Positions 1 through 7,447 of a DNA stretch of 64,000 nt are shown here, piece by piece; position 1 is the first letter of the stretch, and the number at the start of each line of letters is the position of its first letter. The stretch is from NCBI RefSeq assembly GCF_003053845.1, contig NZ_QAYG01000013.1:1-64000 (forward strand), read 5' to 3'. The notes beneath the pieces are model-generated. The model had not been told where the DNA came from. It saw only the letters and a program-made list of their open reading frames with translations, and made no database searches. The translations under genes were made by a program, and so were the position numbers. This DNA comes from Breoghania corrubedonensis. Its GTDB lineage: Bacteria > Pseudomonadota > Alphaproteobacteria > Rhizobiales > Stappiaceae.

Positions 1-60
1 TGACCACGCCAATGGTTCAAGCATGGAGGTCTCTCACCTATATTGTAGAACTCGTCCAGT

Positions 61-79
61 CCTCCACCGTAGGTGGAGG
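61..79. repeat. Short perfect hairpin
   Basis: Two 8-base arms (61-68 and 72-79) are perfect reverse complements around a 3-base loop, followed by TTTATC on the plus strand. It could end a plus-strand gene lying before the window, since the window opens with TGA. The U-run is weak, so the role is uncertain. Confidence 0.4.
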
Positions 80-93
80 TTTATCTAGGATGT

Positions 94-124
94 AAAAAAG
101 GAGAGACGGGCCGCCTCTCCTTTT
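94..124 (-). terminator. Rho-independent terminator of the O-methyltransferase gene
   Basis: Arms 96-105 and 115-124 are perfect 10-base reverse complements. Read on the minus strand, the hairpin is followed by a run of Ts (complement of the As at 94-99). It lies 27 bases past the stop of the minus-strand methyltransferase. The T tract at 121-124 would also let it work on the plus strand. Confidence 0.75.
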
Positions 125-150
125 GATCAGGTCACAGCCGATGCTTGAGA

Positions 151-1176
151 TCAAGTTCTCGGCTTCACGCCCCGCACCATCATCGTCATGCCCGGGATCA
201 TTTCCGAAACCTCGATATCGGCAAAGCCGGCGTCTTTCATCAAGGAACTGACAAAGCCACCGGTGATCGACTTGGCCTGCGGGTTGAAGGCGACATGCTG
301 GAGCTGCCACAGCGCGGCGAGCTTCGGCCCCGTGCGGTCATCCCCGACCATGAAGTCATGCACGATGAAATGCCCGCCAGGCGAAAGCACCTCCATCGCC
401 TTGCGAACGAGACCGGGAATCGTCTCACCGGGAACCCCCGAGAAGAGATAGGACATCAGCACCACGTCGACCGGCGCCGGCCATTCGTTCTCCAGCGCAT
501 TGCCACCCTGGAAGGAGATGCGTTCGGAGAGCCCCGCCGCTTTCACGAAATCCTCGCCGACCTTCACCACGTTCGGAAAATCGAGCACCGTGGAGGTCAG
601 TTCCGGATAAGCCTTGCACAGCGAAATCGAAAAGGCGCCGGTGCCGCCGCCCACATCCAGCATCTTGCGCGCGGCCGAGAGATCGACCGTACGGGCCAAC
701 GACCGGCCGGGACCGAGCGAGCCGGCGTGCTGGGATTCCGAATAGAGCCGCGCTTCCTTGGGATCGGAGAACCAGTCCGCATAGGAGGAAACCTGCTCCG
801 GGTCGAGTTCGCCCGTCAGAGCGCCTTCAAGTTGCGTCAGGAACGGGTACATCTGCTTGTCGATCTGCAGACGGAGATAATCGCCGAAATCATATTTGCG
901 GCCATTGACCAGGAAGGATTCGGCGGCGGGCGAATTGCGGTAAGTCCCGCCCGCGCACTCGACAAGCCCGAGGCTTGCCAACGCGGTCAGCAACGTCGTC
1001 GCGCGGTCGGGATCAAGCCCCGTCCTGTCCGCAACGATATCCAGCTCCGCTCCTTCATCCGCCAATGCCGTGAACAGTCCTACATGCAGCGCGGTAAACA
1101 ACGCTTTCGATCCCATGAAGGCGAAGGCAATATCCGAAATCTGCTCAGCCGATTCGAGCGGCTCTGGACTGATCAT
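151..1176 (-). CDS. SAM-dependent O-methyltransferase (acetylserotonin/hydroxyindole OMT family)
   Basis: A 341-residue methyltransferase with the two-part layout of small-molecule O-methyltransferases. The N-terminal dimerisation/winged-helix half covers roughly residues 10-100. The Rossmann catalytic half carries the SAM motif LDVGGGTG near 172-180 and an acidic LDFP strand near 199. It probably methylates a hydroxyl on an aromatic or polyketide-like acceptor; the substrate cannot be read from sequence. The ATG at 1176 is chosen because GAGGAG lies about 10 bases upstream; an in-frame GTG at 1206 would add 10 residues. It is divergent from two MaoC hydratase genes, with about 250 bases between. 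A terminator hairpin follows at 94-124. Confidence 0.85.
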   Translation of the reverse strand: MISPEPLESAEQISDIAFAFMGSKALFTALHVGLFTALADEGAELDIVADRTGLDPDRATTLLTALASLGLVECAGGTYRNSPAAESFLVNGRKYDFGDYLRLQIDKQMYPFLTQLEGALTGELDPEQVSSYADWFSDPKEARLYSESQHAGSLGPGRSLARTVDLSAARKMLDVGGGTGAFSISLCKAYPELTSTVLDFPNVVKVGEDFVKAAGLSERISFQGGNALENEWPAPVDVVLMSYLFSGVPGETIPGLVRKAMEVLSPGGHFIVHDFMVGDDRTGPKLAALWQLQHVAFNPQAKSITGGFVSSLMKDAGFADIEVSEMIPGMTMMVRGVKPRT

Positions 1177-1423
1177 CGGGACGTATCTCCTCAAGTCTAA
1201 TTGCACAAAAAGCCGTCAAACAACCGATGAAAACGGAGGCATAACGTTGCATGGATTGTGTCGCGTGTCGGTATCATATGTGCCTTTGCGCTGGATGCCA
1301 ACTTCCGTAACGGAATTTGCTTGTGTAAGCTTCGACAAGTGTTTCGCGCATTTGCACTTGCTCCCGACTTTTGCCGATTTGCAGTCTCGACAGCCCTGCT
1401 TGAAACCGCTTAGAAACAGCGCC

Positions 1424-1882
1424 ATGAGCACAGAGCGATACTTCGAAGATTTTTCTTCAGGAGAAATCATCACCCTCGGCCCGCGCATCGTGGAAGCCGG
1501 GGAAATTGTCGAATTCGCATCCGAGTTCGACCCTCAGCCCTTTCACCTCGATGAGGAGGCGGGCCGCAAGTCGCTGTTGGGGGGCCTTGCCGCTTCCGGC
1601 TGGCACACGGCCGCGCTGACCATGCGGATGATCTACGACGCGTTTCTTGCGCAAACGGCATCGATGGGGTCGCCCGGAATTACCAGCGTCAGTTGGCGCC
1701 GGCCGGTGCTTGCGGGCGACACGCTTTCCGGTGTCGCCGAGGTACTGGAGACCCGCCGCTCCTCCTCGCGTCCGCAGATGGGCGTCGTGACCTTCCGCAT
1801 CACCCTCGCCAACCAGAAGGGCGAGACCGTCATGATTCAGGAAAACCCGATCTTCATCGGAAGCAGGGAGGTGCCCGCGTGA
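1424..1882 (+). CDS. MaoC-family (R)-specific enoyl-CoA hydratase-like protein
   Basis: A single-hotdog MaoC protein of 152 residues. The hydratase signature FDPQPFHLDEEA lies near residues 35-46, with Asp36 and His41 as the expected catalytic pair, followed by the conserved ASGWHTAAL stretch at 57-65. The family hydrates trans-2-enoyl-CoA thioesters; the substrate is unknown. The frame is open further upstream, but the ATG at 1424 begins the conserved part and gives the usual length. The stop overlaps the GTG of the next gene, a second MaoC protein of very similar sequence, so the two are translationally coupled and may form a heteromer. Confidence 0.88.
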   Translation: MSTERYFEDFSSGEIITLGPRIVEAGEIVEFASEFDPQPFHLDEEAGRKSLLGGLAASGWHTAALTMRMIYDAFLAQTASMGSPGITSVSWRRPVLAGDTLSGVAEVLETRRSSSRPQMGVVTFRITLANQKGETVMIQENPIFIGSREVPA

Positions 1883-2364
1883 AGTTCTTCGAGGATATCG
1901 AAATCGGTGTGGAGGAGCACCTGGGCGCCTATACGTTCACGGCGGAAGAGATCAAGGCCTTCGCGGCGAAGTTCGATCCGCAACCCTTCCACATGGACGA
2001 GGAGGCCGCGAGGCAGAGCTCGTTCGGTGGACTCTGCGCGTCCGGCTGGCACACCGCGGCGATCTGGATGAAGGTGATGATCGCCTATCGCAAGCGCCAG
2101 ATGGAGGAGACGACTGAGAACGGCGACAACGGCCACCGAGGTCCCTCCCCCGGCTTTGAGGACATGAAGTGGCTGAAGCCCGTCTATGCGGGAGATACGG
2201 TCAGCTACACGGCAAAGGTGGTCAGCAAGCGGCCCCTGGCCACGCGAGCCGGATGGGGACTGGTGTCTCATGACAGCGCCGGCGTGAACCAGCACGGAGA
2301 AACGGTCTTCTCGTTCCGATCCCACGTGCTGGTCGGGTGCAGGAGCGCGGTGGCAGCAGGGTAG
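1879..2364 (+). CDS. MaoC-family dehydratase, second of a tandem pair
   Basis: A MaoC hotdog protein of 161 residues. It carries FDPQPFHMDEEAA near residues 32-44 (catalytic Asp33 and His38 by family) and ASGWHTAAI at 54-62, nearly the same as in the gene before it. The start is the GTG at 1879, whose last two bases are part of the upstream TGA (GTGA overlap). There is an extra polar stretch around residues 75-92 that the upstream paralogue lacks. The pair looks like a tandem duplication and may act as the two halves of a double-hotdog hydratase. Convergent with apt. Confidence 0.87.
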   Translation: MKFFEDIEIGVEEHLGAYTFTAEEIKAFAAKFDPQPFHMDEEAARQSSFGGLCASGWHTAAIWMKVMIAYRKRQMEETTENGDNGHRGPSPGFEDMKWLKPVYAGDTVSYTAKVVSKRPLATRAGWGLVSHDSAGVNQHGETVFSFRSHVLVGCRSAVAAG

Positions 2365-2411
2365 TCCCGCAGCCCGTCCGCGTTCAAATGGCGACGCGGA
2401 CGCAGGCCGCC

Positions 2412-2960
2412 TCAGTGCCCCTCGAATTCCACCAGCGTGCGGACCGGCACGCCAAGCGCCTCGATCTTCTTGCGTCCGCCGAGATCCGGCAGATCGATGA
2501 TGAAGCAGGCGGCGACGATATCGGCCCCTACGCTGCGCAGCAGGTTGATCGCCGCCTCCGCCGTGCCGCCGGTGGCGATCAGATCATCGACCAGGATGAC
2601 TTTCTGTCCGGGCTGGATCGCATCCTTGTGGATCTCGATCTCGTCGAGACCATATTCCAGGGAATAGGAGGCCGATACCGTCTCGTAGGGCAACTTGCCC
2701 GCCTTGCGGATCGGCACAAATCCCGCAGAGAGCTGATGCGCGACGGCACCGCCCAGAATAAACCCACGAGCCTCGATGCCCACGATCTGATCGATTTTCG
2801 AACCCGCCCACGGCTGGACCAACGCATCGACAGCCTGCCGGAAGGCCTTGGCGTTGCCGAGCAGGGTCGTGATATCGCGGAACAGGATGCCCTTCCGGGG
2901 GTAGTCTGGTATTGTCCGGATCGCGGCGGTGAGTTCATCCGAGACGCTGGCACTGGTCAT
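2412..2960 (-). CDS. apt: Adenine phosphoribosyltransferase
   Basis: Cytosolic purine salvage enzyme that makes AMP from adenine and PRPP. The 182-residue length is normal. The N-terminal [18 protein letters not shown], the [10 protein letters not shown] region near 61-70 and the PRPP-binding loop [13 protein letters not shown] at 121-133 are all present. It starts at ATG 2960. It lies about 400 bases from mtnP, which also releases adenine (from methylthioadenosine), so the two fit one salvage route. The small membrane-protein gene on the opposite strand separates them. Confidence 0.96.
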   Translation of the reverse strand: MTSASVSDELTAAIRTIPDYPRKGILFRDITTLLGNAKAFRQAVDALVQPWAGSKIDQIVGIEARGFILGGAVAHQLSAGFVPIRKAGKLPYETVSASYSLEYGLDEIEIHKDAIQPGQKVILVDDLIATGGTAEAAINLLRSVGADIVAACFIIDLPDLGGRKKIEALGVPVRTLVEFEGH

Positions 2961-3085
2961 GAACTAGACGCTCCTTGCCGTTTCATGCGAGATCGCCGGC
3001 CGTTTGACCGATCCCTGTCAACACATAGCCGATGGCACCGGCTACCCGCCATAAGCAATCCACCATTTCCGAAGAGGTTTTTTCC

Positions 3086-3295
3086 ATGAGCGACCCGACC
3101 GATCCCGGCAGACGCGTCACGTTGACCGACATAGACATCCCCTTCACGCGGCTCATCCTGATCTTCATCAAGTTCGGCCTCGCCGCCATTCCCGCTGCAA
3201 TCATCCTGTCAATTATCATGGGCGTTGTCATGGCCGTGCTCGGCGGAATTTTCGGCGGAATGTACGGTGCGGGAATGATGGGCGGGCGGTTCTAG
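3086..3295 (+). CDS. Small membrane protein of unknown function
   Basis: A 69-residue protein with a short polar N-terminus followed by a long hydrophobic region at about residues 20-62, enough for one or two membrane helices. The C-terminal half is rich in Gly and Met (GGIFGGMYGAGMMGG). The ATG at 3086 is preferred over an upstream in-frame start at 3032 because it removes a basic, unlikely leader and has GAAGAGG about 15 bases upstream. It sits alone between the minus-strand apt and mtnP. No family was recognised; the function is unknown. Confidence 0.65.
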   Translation: MSDPTDPGRRVTLTDIDIPFTRLILIFIKFGLAAIPAAIILSIIMGVVMAVLGGIFGGMYGAGMMGGRF

Positions 3296-3355
3296 AACGC
3301 GACCTTGCCGGGCAAGCCGCTCCACCAAGCCGCATGTCCCATTCTTCCACGTCAT

Positions 3356-4240
3356 TCATCCGTCGTTGCGGTTCAAAACCCGGCCCGCGACGGCGCCAAG
3401 CTTTTCCGCAAGCGCCGGATCTCGCATGTCGGGCGCCGTCATCAGCGCATATTCGAGCGCGGTGTCGGAACCAACCGGACAGGCCGGATGTTCACGCGGG
3501 AAATCCTTGGCGATCCGGCCCACCAGCCGCTGTGCGTTCTCCGCATTGTCCTTGAGCACGCGGATGATCATGGTGATGTCCACCTCGCCGTGCTCGGGAT
3601 GCCAGCTGTCGTAGTCCGTGACCATGGCCACCGTGGCGTAGCATATCTCCGCCTCCCGGGCGAGTTTGGCTTCCGGCATGTTCGTCATACCGATCACGTC
3701 GCACCCCCAGGAACGATAGAGATGGCTTTCGGCGAGCGATGAGAACTGCGGCCCCTCCATGGCAAGATAGGTGCCGCCGCGGCGGTGGCGAATGCTCTCG
3801 GCCCGCGCCGCAGCCTCGATCGCGTCAACAAGCTTGGGGCTCACCGGATAGGCCATGGAGACATGAGCCACGCAGCCCGCACCGAAGAAGCTCTTCTCGC
3901 GGGCGAAGGTGCGGTCGATGAACTGCTCGACCAGAACGAAGGTGCCCGGTGCCAGCTCTTCCTTGAGCGAGCCGCAGGCGGAAACGGAGATCAGGTCGGT
4001 GACGCCGGCCCGCTTCAGAACATCGATATTCGCACGGTAGTTTATGTCGCTGGGCGAAAGGCGGTGCCCGCGGCCGTGGCGGGGGAGAAAGACGACCGTC
4101 ATGCCGCCGACCTCGCCAATCCTGAGTTCATCTGACGGCTCACCCCAGGGGCTCTCCACCTTGACCCATTCGGCCTTCTCAAGCCCCGGCAGTTCGTAGA
4201 TACCCGAACCGCCGATAATCCCCAGCACCGATTTCGTCAT
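3356..4240 (-). CDS. mtnP: S-methyl-5'-thioadenosine phosphorylase
   Basis: Cleaves methylthioadenosine, the by-product of polyamine and homoserine-lactone synthesis, with phosphate to adenine and methylthioribose 1-phosphate. The 294-residue protein shows the N-terminal GIIGGSGIY, the phosphate-binding LPRHGRGH near 52-60, VSACGSL near 86-92, and the substrate motif MTNMPEAKLARE near 185-196. The ATG at 4240 has GGGG six bases upstream; a GTG directly before it would add one residue. The product is the substrate of MtnA, encoded about 23 kb away at 26697, while apt next door can recycle the adenine. Confidence 0.95.
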   Translation of the reverse strand: MTKSVLGIIGGSGIYELPGLEKAEWVKVESPWGEPSDELRIGEVGGMTVVFLPRHGRGHRLSPSDINYRANIDVLKRAGVTDLISVSACGSLKEELAPGTFVLVEQFIDRTFAREKSFFGAGCVAHVSMAYPVSPKLVDAIEAAARAESIRHRRGGTYLAMEGPQFSSLAESHLYRSWGCDVIGMTNMPEAKLAREAEICYATVAMVTDYDSWHPEHGEVDITMIIRVLKDNAENAQRLVGRIAKDFPREHPACPVGSDTALEYALMTAPDMRDPALAEKLGAVAGRVLNRNDG

Positions 4241-4323
4241 CACGATCCCCGTTTGTCATCTCAAACATCAGCATGTCCGGCGGCCGCCGTTTGTCAACGC
4301 GGCCATTGCGGCGACCGGACACG

Positions 4324-4351
4324 AAAACGCCGCGCGATTGCTCGCGCGGCG
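4324..4351 (-). terminator. Terminator of the bc1 operon
   Basis: Perfect 10-base GC-rich arms (4328-4337 and 4342-4351) around a 4-base loop. On the minus strand they are followed by TTTTCGT. It lies 26 bases after the cytochrome c1 stop codon, in the right place to end petABC transcription. Confidence 0.85.
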
Positions 4352-4376
4352 TGAAATCACGGCATCTGATCAGCAC

Positions 4377-5222
4377 TCAGTGCGCGACGTTGCGCCAGAT
4401 CTTCTTCTTCGTGAAGTAGAGAAGGCTGGCAAAGACAACGAGGAAGATCATCACCCTGAAGCCGATCTTCTTGCGCTCCTCCAGCTTGGGCTCGGCTGCC
4501 CACATCAGGAAAGCGGAGACGTCGGTCGCATACTGATCCACCGTCGTCGGCGAACCGTCGGGGTAGTCGACCAGATCGTCCGACAACGGAGGAGGCATGC
4601 CGATGGCGGGACCCGCGATGAAATGGGGATTGTAGTACTTGCCATCGGGGATTTCGACATCCTCGGGAACGTCCTCCTCGTACCCCGTCAGAAGACCATG
4701 GATATAGTCCGGCCCCTGCTCCTGGTACTGGGTGAAGGCATCGAAAACGAACCAAGGAAAGCCGCGTTCAACGGCCCGCGCCTTGGCGATCAGCGACAGG
4801 TCCGGCGGATAGGCGCCGCCATTGGAGGCTTCCGCCGCCTTCCTGTTGGGGAACGGCGCGGGAAAGCGATCGGACGGCTTGGCCGCGCGCTCGAACATGT
4901 CGCCTTCGTCGTTCGGCCCATCCTGGACGGTGTACTCCGCCGCCAGCGTCTTGATCTGGTCGTCGTCGTAGCCAAGTCCGCCGGCCTCGCCAAGATTGCG
5001 GAAGGCGATCTGGTCGAGGCTGTGACAGCTGGAACAGACTTCCTTGTAGATCTTGAAGCCGCGCTGCAGCTGGGCCTTGTCGTAATGACCGAACGGTCCG
5101 GAGAAGGTCCATTGCTGCCGTTCGATATGAGGACCTTCGCCCGCGGCGAATGCCGGTGCGGCCATCCCGACGAAGGCGGCGGCCACGGCCACACGGACGG
5201 AGGTGGAGATGAGGGTCTTCAT
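4377..5222 (-). CDS. petC: Cytochrome c1, haem subunit of the bc1 complex
   Basis: Periplasm-facing haem subunit that passes electrons from the Rieske protein to soluble cytochrome c. The 281-residue precursor has a Sec signal peptide (about 1-27, cleavage near AFAA), the haem-attachment motif CSSCH at 63-67, a GMPPPLSDD stretch holding the likely axial Met near 210, and a C-terminal membrane anchor from about residue 250 followed by a basic tail. In Bradyrhizobium and some relatives cytochromes b and c1 are fused before processing (FbcH). Here c1 has its own ATG, ribosome site and signal peptide. Last gene of the operon, 26 bases behind petB. Confidence 0.96.
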   Translation of the reverse strand: MKTLISTSVRVAVAAAFVGMAAPAFAAGEGPHIERQQWTFSGPFGHYDKAQLQRGFKIYKEVCSSCHSLDQIAFRNLGEAGGLGYDDDQIKTLAAEYTVQDGPNDEGDMFERAAKPSDRFPAPFPNRKAAEASNGGAYPPDLSLIAKARAVERGFPWFVFDAFTQYQEQGPDYIHGLLTGYEEDVPEDVEIPDGKYYNPHFIAGPAIGMPPPLSDDLVDYPDGSPTTVDQYATDVSAFLMWAAEPKLEERKKIGFRVMIFLVVFASLLYFTKKKIWRNVAH

Positions 5223-5248
5223 GGTTTGATCTTCCTCTCTTCCGTCCA

Positions 5249-6520
5249 TCAGCTCTTGGTCTCTGGTGCGGCGACCGCACCGGAGGGCTGACCACTGCCG
5301 TTCTTTTCCAGAACCGCCTCGTTGATGGAGGCGGGCAACGGCTTCGGCTTCTCGAAAAAGCCCAGCAACGGCAAAATGACCAGGAAATGGATGAAGTAAT
5401 AGGCTGTGCAGATGCGCGAGGCCAGGACGTACCCACCTTCCGGCGGCTTTGACCCGAGCCAGCCCAGGACAACGCAGACCACCGCGAAGATCCAGAAGAA
5501 CTGCTTGTAGATCGGGCGGTAGGTCGCAGAGCGGACACGCGAGGTGTCGAGCCAGGGCAGGATGAACAGCACCGCGATGGCGCCGAACATCGCGACCACG
5601 CCGCCGAGCTTGTCGGGAATGGCACGCAGGATCGCGTAGAACGGCAGGAAGTACCATTCCGGCACGATGTGCGCGGGCGTCACCAGCGGGTTGGCCTCGG
5701 TGTAGTTGTCCGGGTGCCCCATGTAGTTGGGTGCGTAGAAGGCGAACCAGGCGAACAGCAGCATGAACACCACGATCGCGTAGAGGTCCTTCATCGTGTA
5801 GTACGGATGGAAAGGGAGCGTGTCCTTGTCCGACTTCGGATCGACGCCGGTCGGGTTGTTGTTGCCCGACGTATGGAACGCCCACACGTGCAGCAGCACA
5901 ACGCCGACGATCATGAACGGCAGCAGGTAGTGCAGCGAGAAGAAGCGGTTGAGCGTCGGATTTCCGACCGCGAAGCCGCCCCACAGCCAATGGGTGATCG
6001 TCTCGCCGACAAGCGGGATCGCCGAGAACAGGTTGGTGATCACCGTGGCGCCCCAGAAGGACATCTGGCCCCAGGGCAGCACGTAGCCCATGAAGGCGGT
6101 CGCCATCATCAGTAGGAAGATGATCACGCCAAGGATCCACGAGATCTCGCGCGGATCCTTGTAGGAACCGTAGTAGAGGCCGCGGAAGATGTGGATGTAG
6201 ACGGCGATGAAGAACATCGACGCGCCGTTGGCGTGCAGGTAGCGCATCAGCCAGCCGTAGTTCACGTCGCGCATGATGTGCTCGACGGAATTGAATGCCA
6301 TGTCCACATGGCCCGTGTAGTGCATCGCCAGCACGATGCCGGTGACGATCTGCGCGACTAGGACGAAAAAGGCGATACCGCCGAATGTCCACCAGTAGTT
6401 CAGGTTCTTGGGCGTCGGGAAATCAACGAAGCTGCCGCGCACCAGGCTGATGACCGGCAGGCGTTTTTCCAGCCACCGGGCAGCCTTGTTCTGCGGCACG
6501 TAGGTCGAATGTCCGGCCAT
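5249..6520 (-). CDS. petB: Cytochrome b of the bc1 complex
   Basis: Membrane core of ubiquinol:cytochrome c oxidoreductase, holding both b haems and the two quinone sites. The 423-residue protein has about eight hydrophobic helices and the Qo-site motif PEWY ([13 protein letters not shown]). Paired histidines lie in two helices (HYTGH and RYLHANG; HYLLPF and LLHVWAFH). The ATG at 6520 follows a strong GAGGAGGAAG ribosome site; an in-frame codon at 6538 would add six residues. Second gene of the operon, 25 bases after the Rieske gene. Confidence 0.97.
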   Translation of the reverse strand: MAGHSTYVPQNKAARWLEKRLPVISLVRGSFVDFPTPKNLNYWWTFGGIAFFVLVAQIVTGIVLAMHYTGHVDMAFNSVEHIMRDVNYGWLMRYLHANGASMFFIAVYIHIFRGLYYGSYKDPREISWILGVIIFLLMMATAFMGYVLPWGQMSFWGATVITNLFSAIPLVGETITHWLWGGFAVGNPTLNRFFSLHYLLPFMIVGVVLLHVWAFHTSGNNNPTGVDPKSDKDTLPFHPYYTMKDLYAIVVFMLLFAWFAFYAPNYMGHPDNYTEANPLVTPAHIVPEWYFLPFYAILRAIPDKLGGVVAMFGAIAVLFILPWLDTSRVRSATYRPIYKQFFWIFAVVCVVLGWLGSKPPEGGYVLASRICTAYYFIHFLVILPLLGFFEKPKPLPASINEAVLEKNGSGQPSGAVAAPETKS

Positions 6521-6545
6521 GGTGCTTCCTCCTCGCAACAGCGCG

Positions 6546-7130
6546 TCAGCCGATCGTCACGACCGTCTCTGAAGTGAACTTGTAGGGCGGGATCAGAAGG
6601 TTCTCGGGAGCGGGACCCTTCCGGATACGGCCGGCGGTGTCGTAATGCGAGCCGTGGCACGGGCAGAACCAGCCATCGAAATCGCCGGACTCGCCAAGCG
6701 GGATGCAGCCCAGATGGGTGCACACGCCGACCATGATGAGAAGCTTTTCGCCGAGATCCGCGCCACCGCCTTCCGCGCCGCCGGCGGCGCGGTTCTCGTC
6801 GGTCGCCTGCGCGTCGGCGGGCAGGTTCAGATTGCGCGCGAGCGGATCGCGCAGCTCGGAGATGTCGACGGCCTTGGCCTCTTCGACTTCCTTGTCTGTC
6901 CGGTTACGGATGAAGAGGGGCTTTCCGCGCCACATCACCTTGATCTGCTGGCCCTCGGCGACGTTCGAAACGTCGACCTCGATGGAAGCCAGCGCCAGCG
7001 CGGATGCGTCCGGGTTCATCTGATTGATGAACGGCCATGCCAACGCCCCCACACCGACAGCACCCACGGCACCGGTCGCGATATAGAGGAAATCGCGACG
7101 GGTCGCCTCTCCCATTTCCGTCGTAGCCAA
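6546..7130 (-). CDS. petA: Ubiquinol-cytochrome c reductase Rieske iron-sulfur subunit
   Basis: Carries the 2Fe-2S cluster that takes the first electron from ubiquinol at the Qo site. The protein is 194 residues from a TTG start at 7130, chosen because AGGA sits 7 bases upstream; an ATG at 7115 would remove five residues. A twin-arginine motif (TRRDFLY, about 10-16) and an uncleaved helix (about 16-37) give Tat export. The cluster motifs CTHLGC (137-142) and CPCHGSH (156-162) are intact. A Gly/Ala-rich insert (about 115-125) precedes the cluster domain. First gene of petABC. Confidence 0.95.
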   Translation of the reverse strand: MATTEMGEATRRDFLYIATGAVGAVGVGALAWPFINQMNPDASALALASIEVDVSNVAEGQQIKVMWRGKPLFIRNRTDKEVEEAKAVDISELRDPLARNLNLPADAQATDENRAAGGAEGGGADLGEKLLIMVGVCTHLGCIPLGESGDFDGWFCPCHGSHYDTAGRIRKGPAPENLLIPPYKFTSETVVTIG

Positions 7131-7447
7131 GGTCTGATCCTCTCCAATCGTGTCGCCACGCCAGCAATCTACCATGCATCGCGTGCGGTTCCGTAGATGG
7201 AACGCACGTGATCTATGCGGCTTCTTCTGGCGCAATCTGCGGCTAGACCGCACATTCCCAAGCGGTTGGTCTTTTTGCACCCTTCCCAGCAGTTGTCCAG
7301 ATGGGCCTTAAGTTTAAGGCCCATTTGTTGCCCGCAGGGCACGCGCGGTCACCGGTCTGTGTGAGCCCGGCTGCGAGACTTTATAACAATTCAAGAATGC
7401 ACGCGCCGTCGAGCGGGAAAAGCGCAACGGACACTGTGTCGCAGGGA
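7131..7447. other. Intergenic region upstream of petA
   Basis: 317 bases between the petA start and the stop of the ABC exporter, both on the minus strand. It should hold the bc1 promoter. The one clear element is the palindrome at 7301-7324. No convincing small gene is seen. Confidence 0.6.
7301..7324. repeat. 24-base near-perfect palindrome
   Basis: Arms 7301-7311 and 7314-7324 are perfect 11-base reverse complements with only two bases between. It lies 123 bases after the ABC exporter stop and about 170 bases before the petA start. It may be a terminator for the exporter, though no T run follows on the minus strand, or a protein-binding site for bc1 control. Confidence 0.6.

Noticed and set aside
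145-1200. Long plus-strand open frame of about 350 codons opposite the O-methyltransferase
   Set aside because: It is antisense to a clear methyltransferase, Arg/His-rich and without family features; a by-product of high-GC codon use.
4377-6392. A single 671-codon frame covering cytochrome c1 and the middle of cytochrome b, suggesting a b-c1 fusion
   Set aside because: The upstream part is in a different frame from true cytochrome b and is basic nonsense; c1 has its own ATG, ribosome site and signal peptide.
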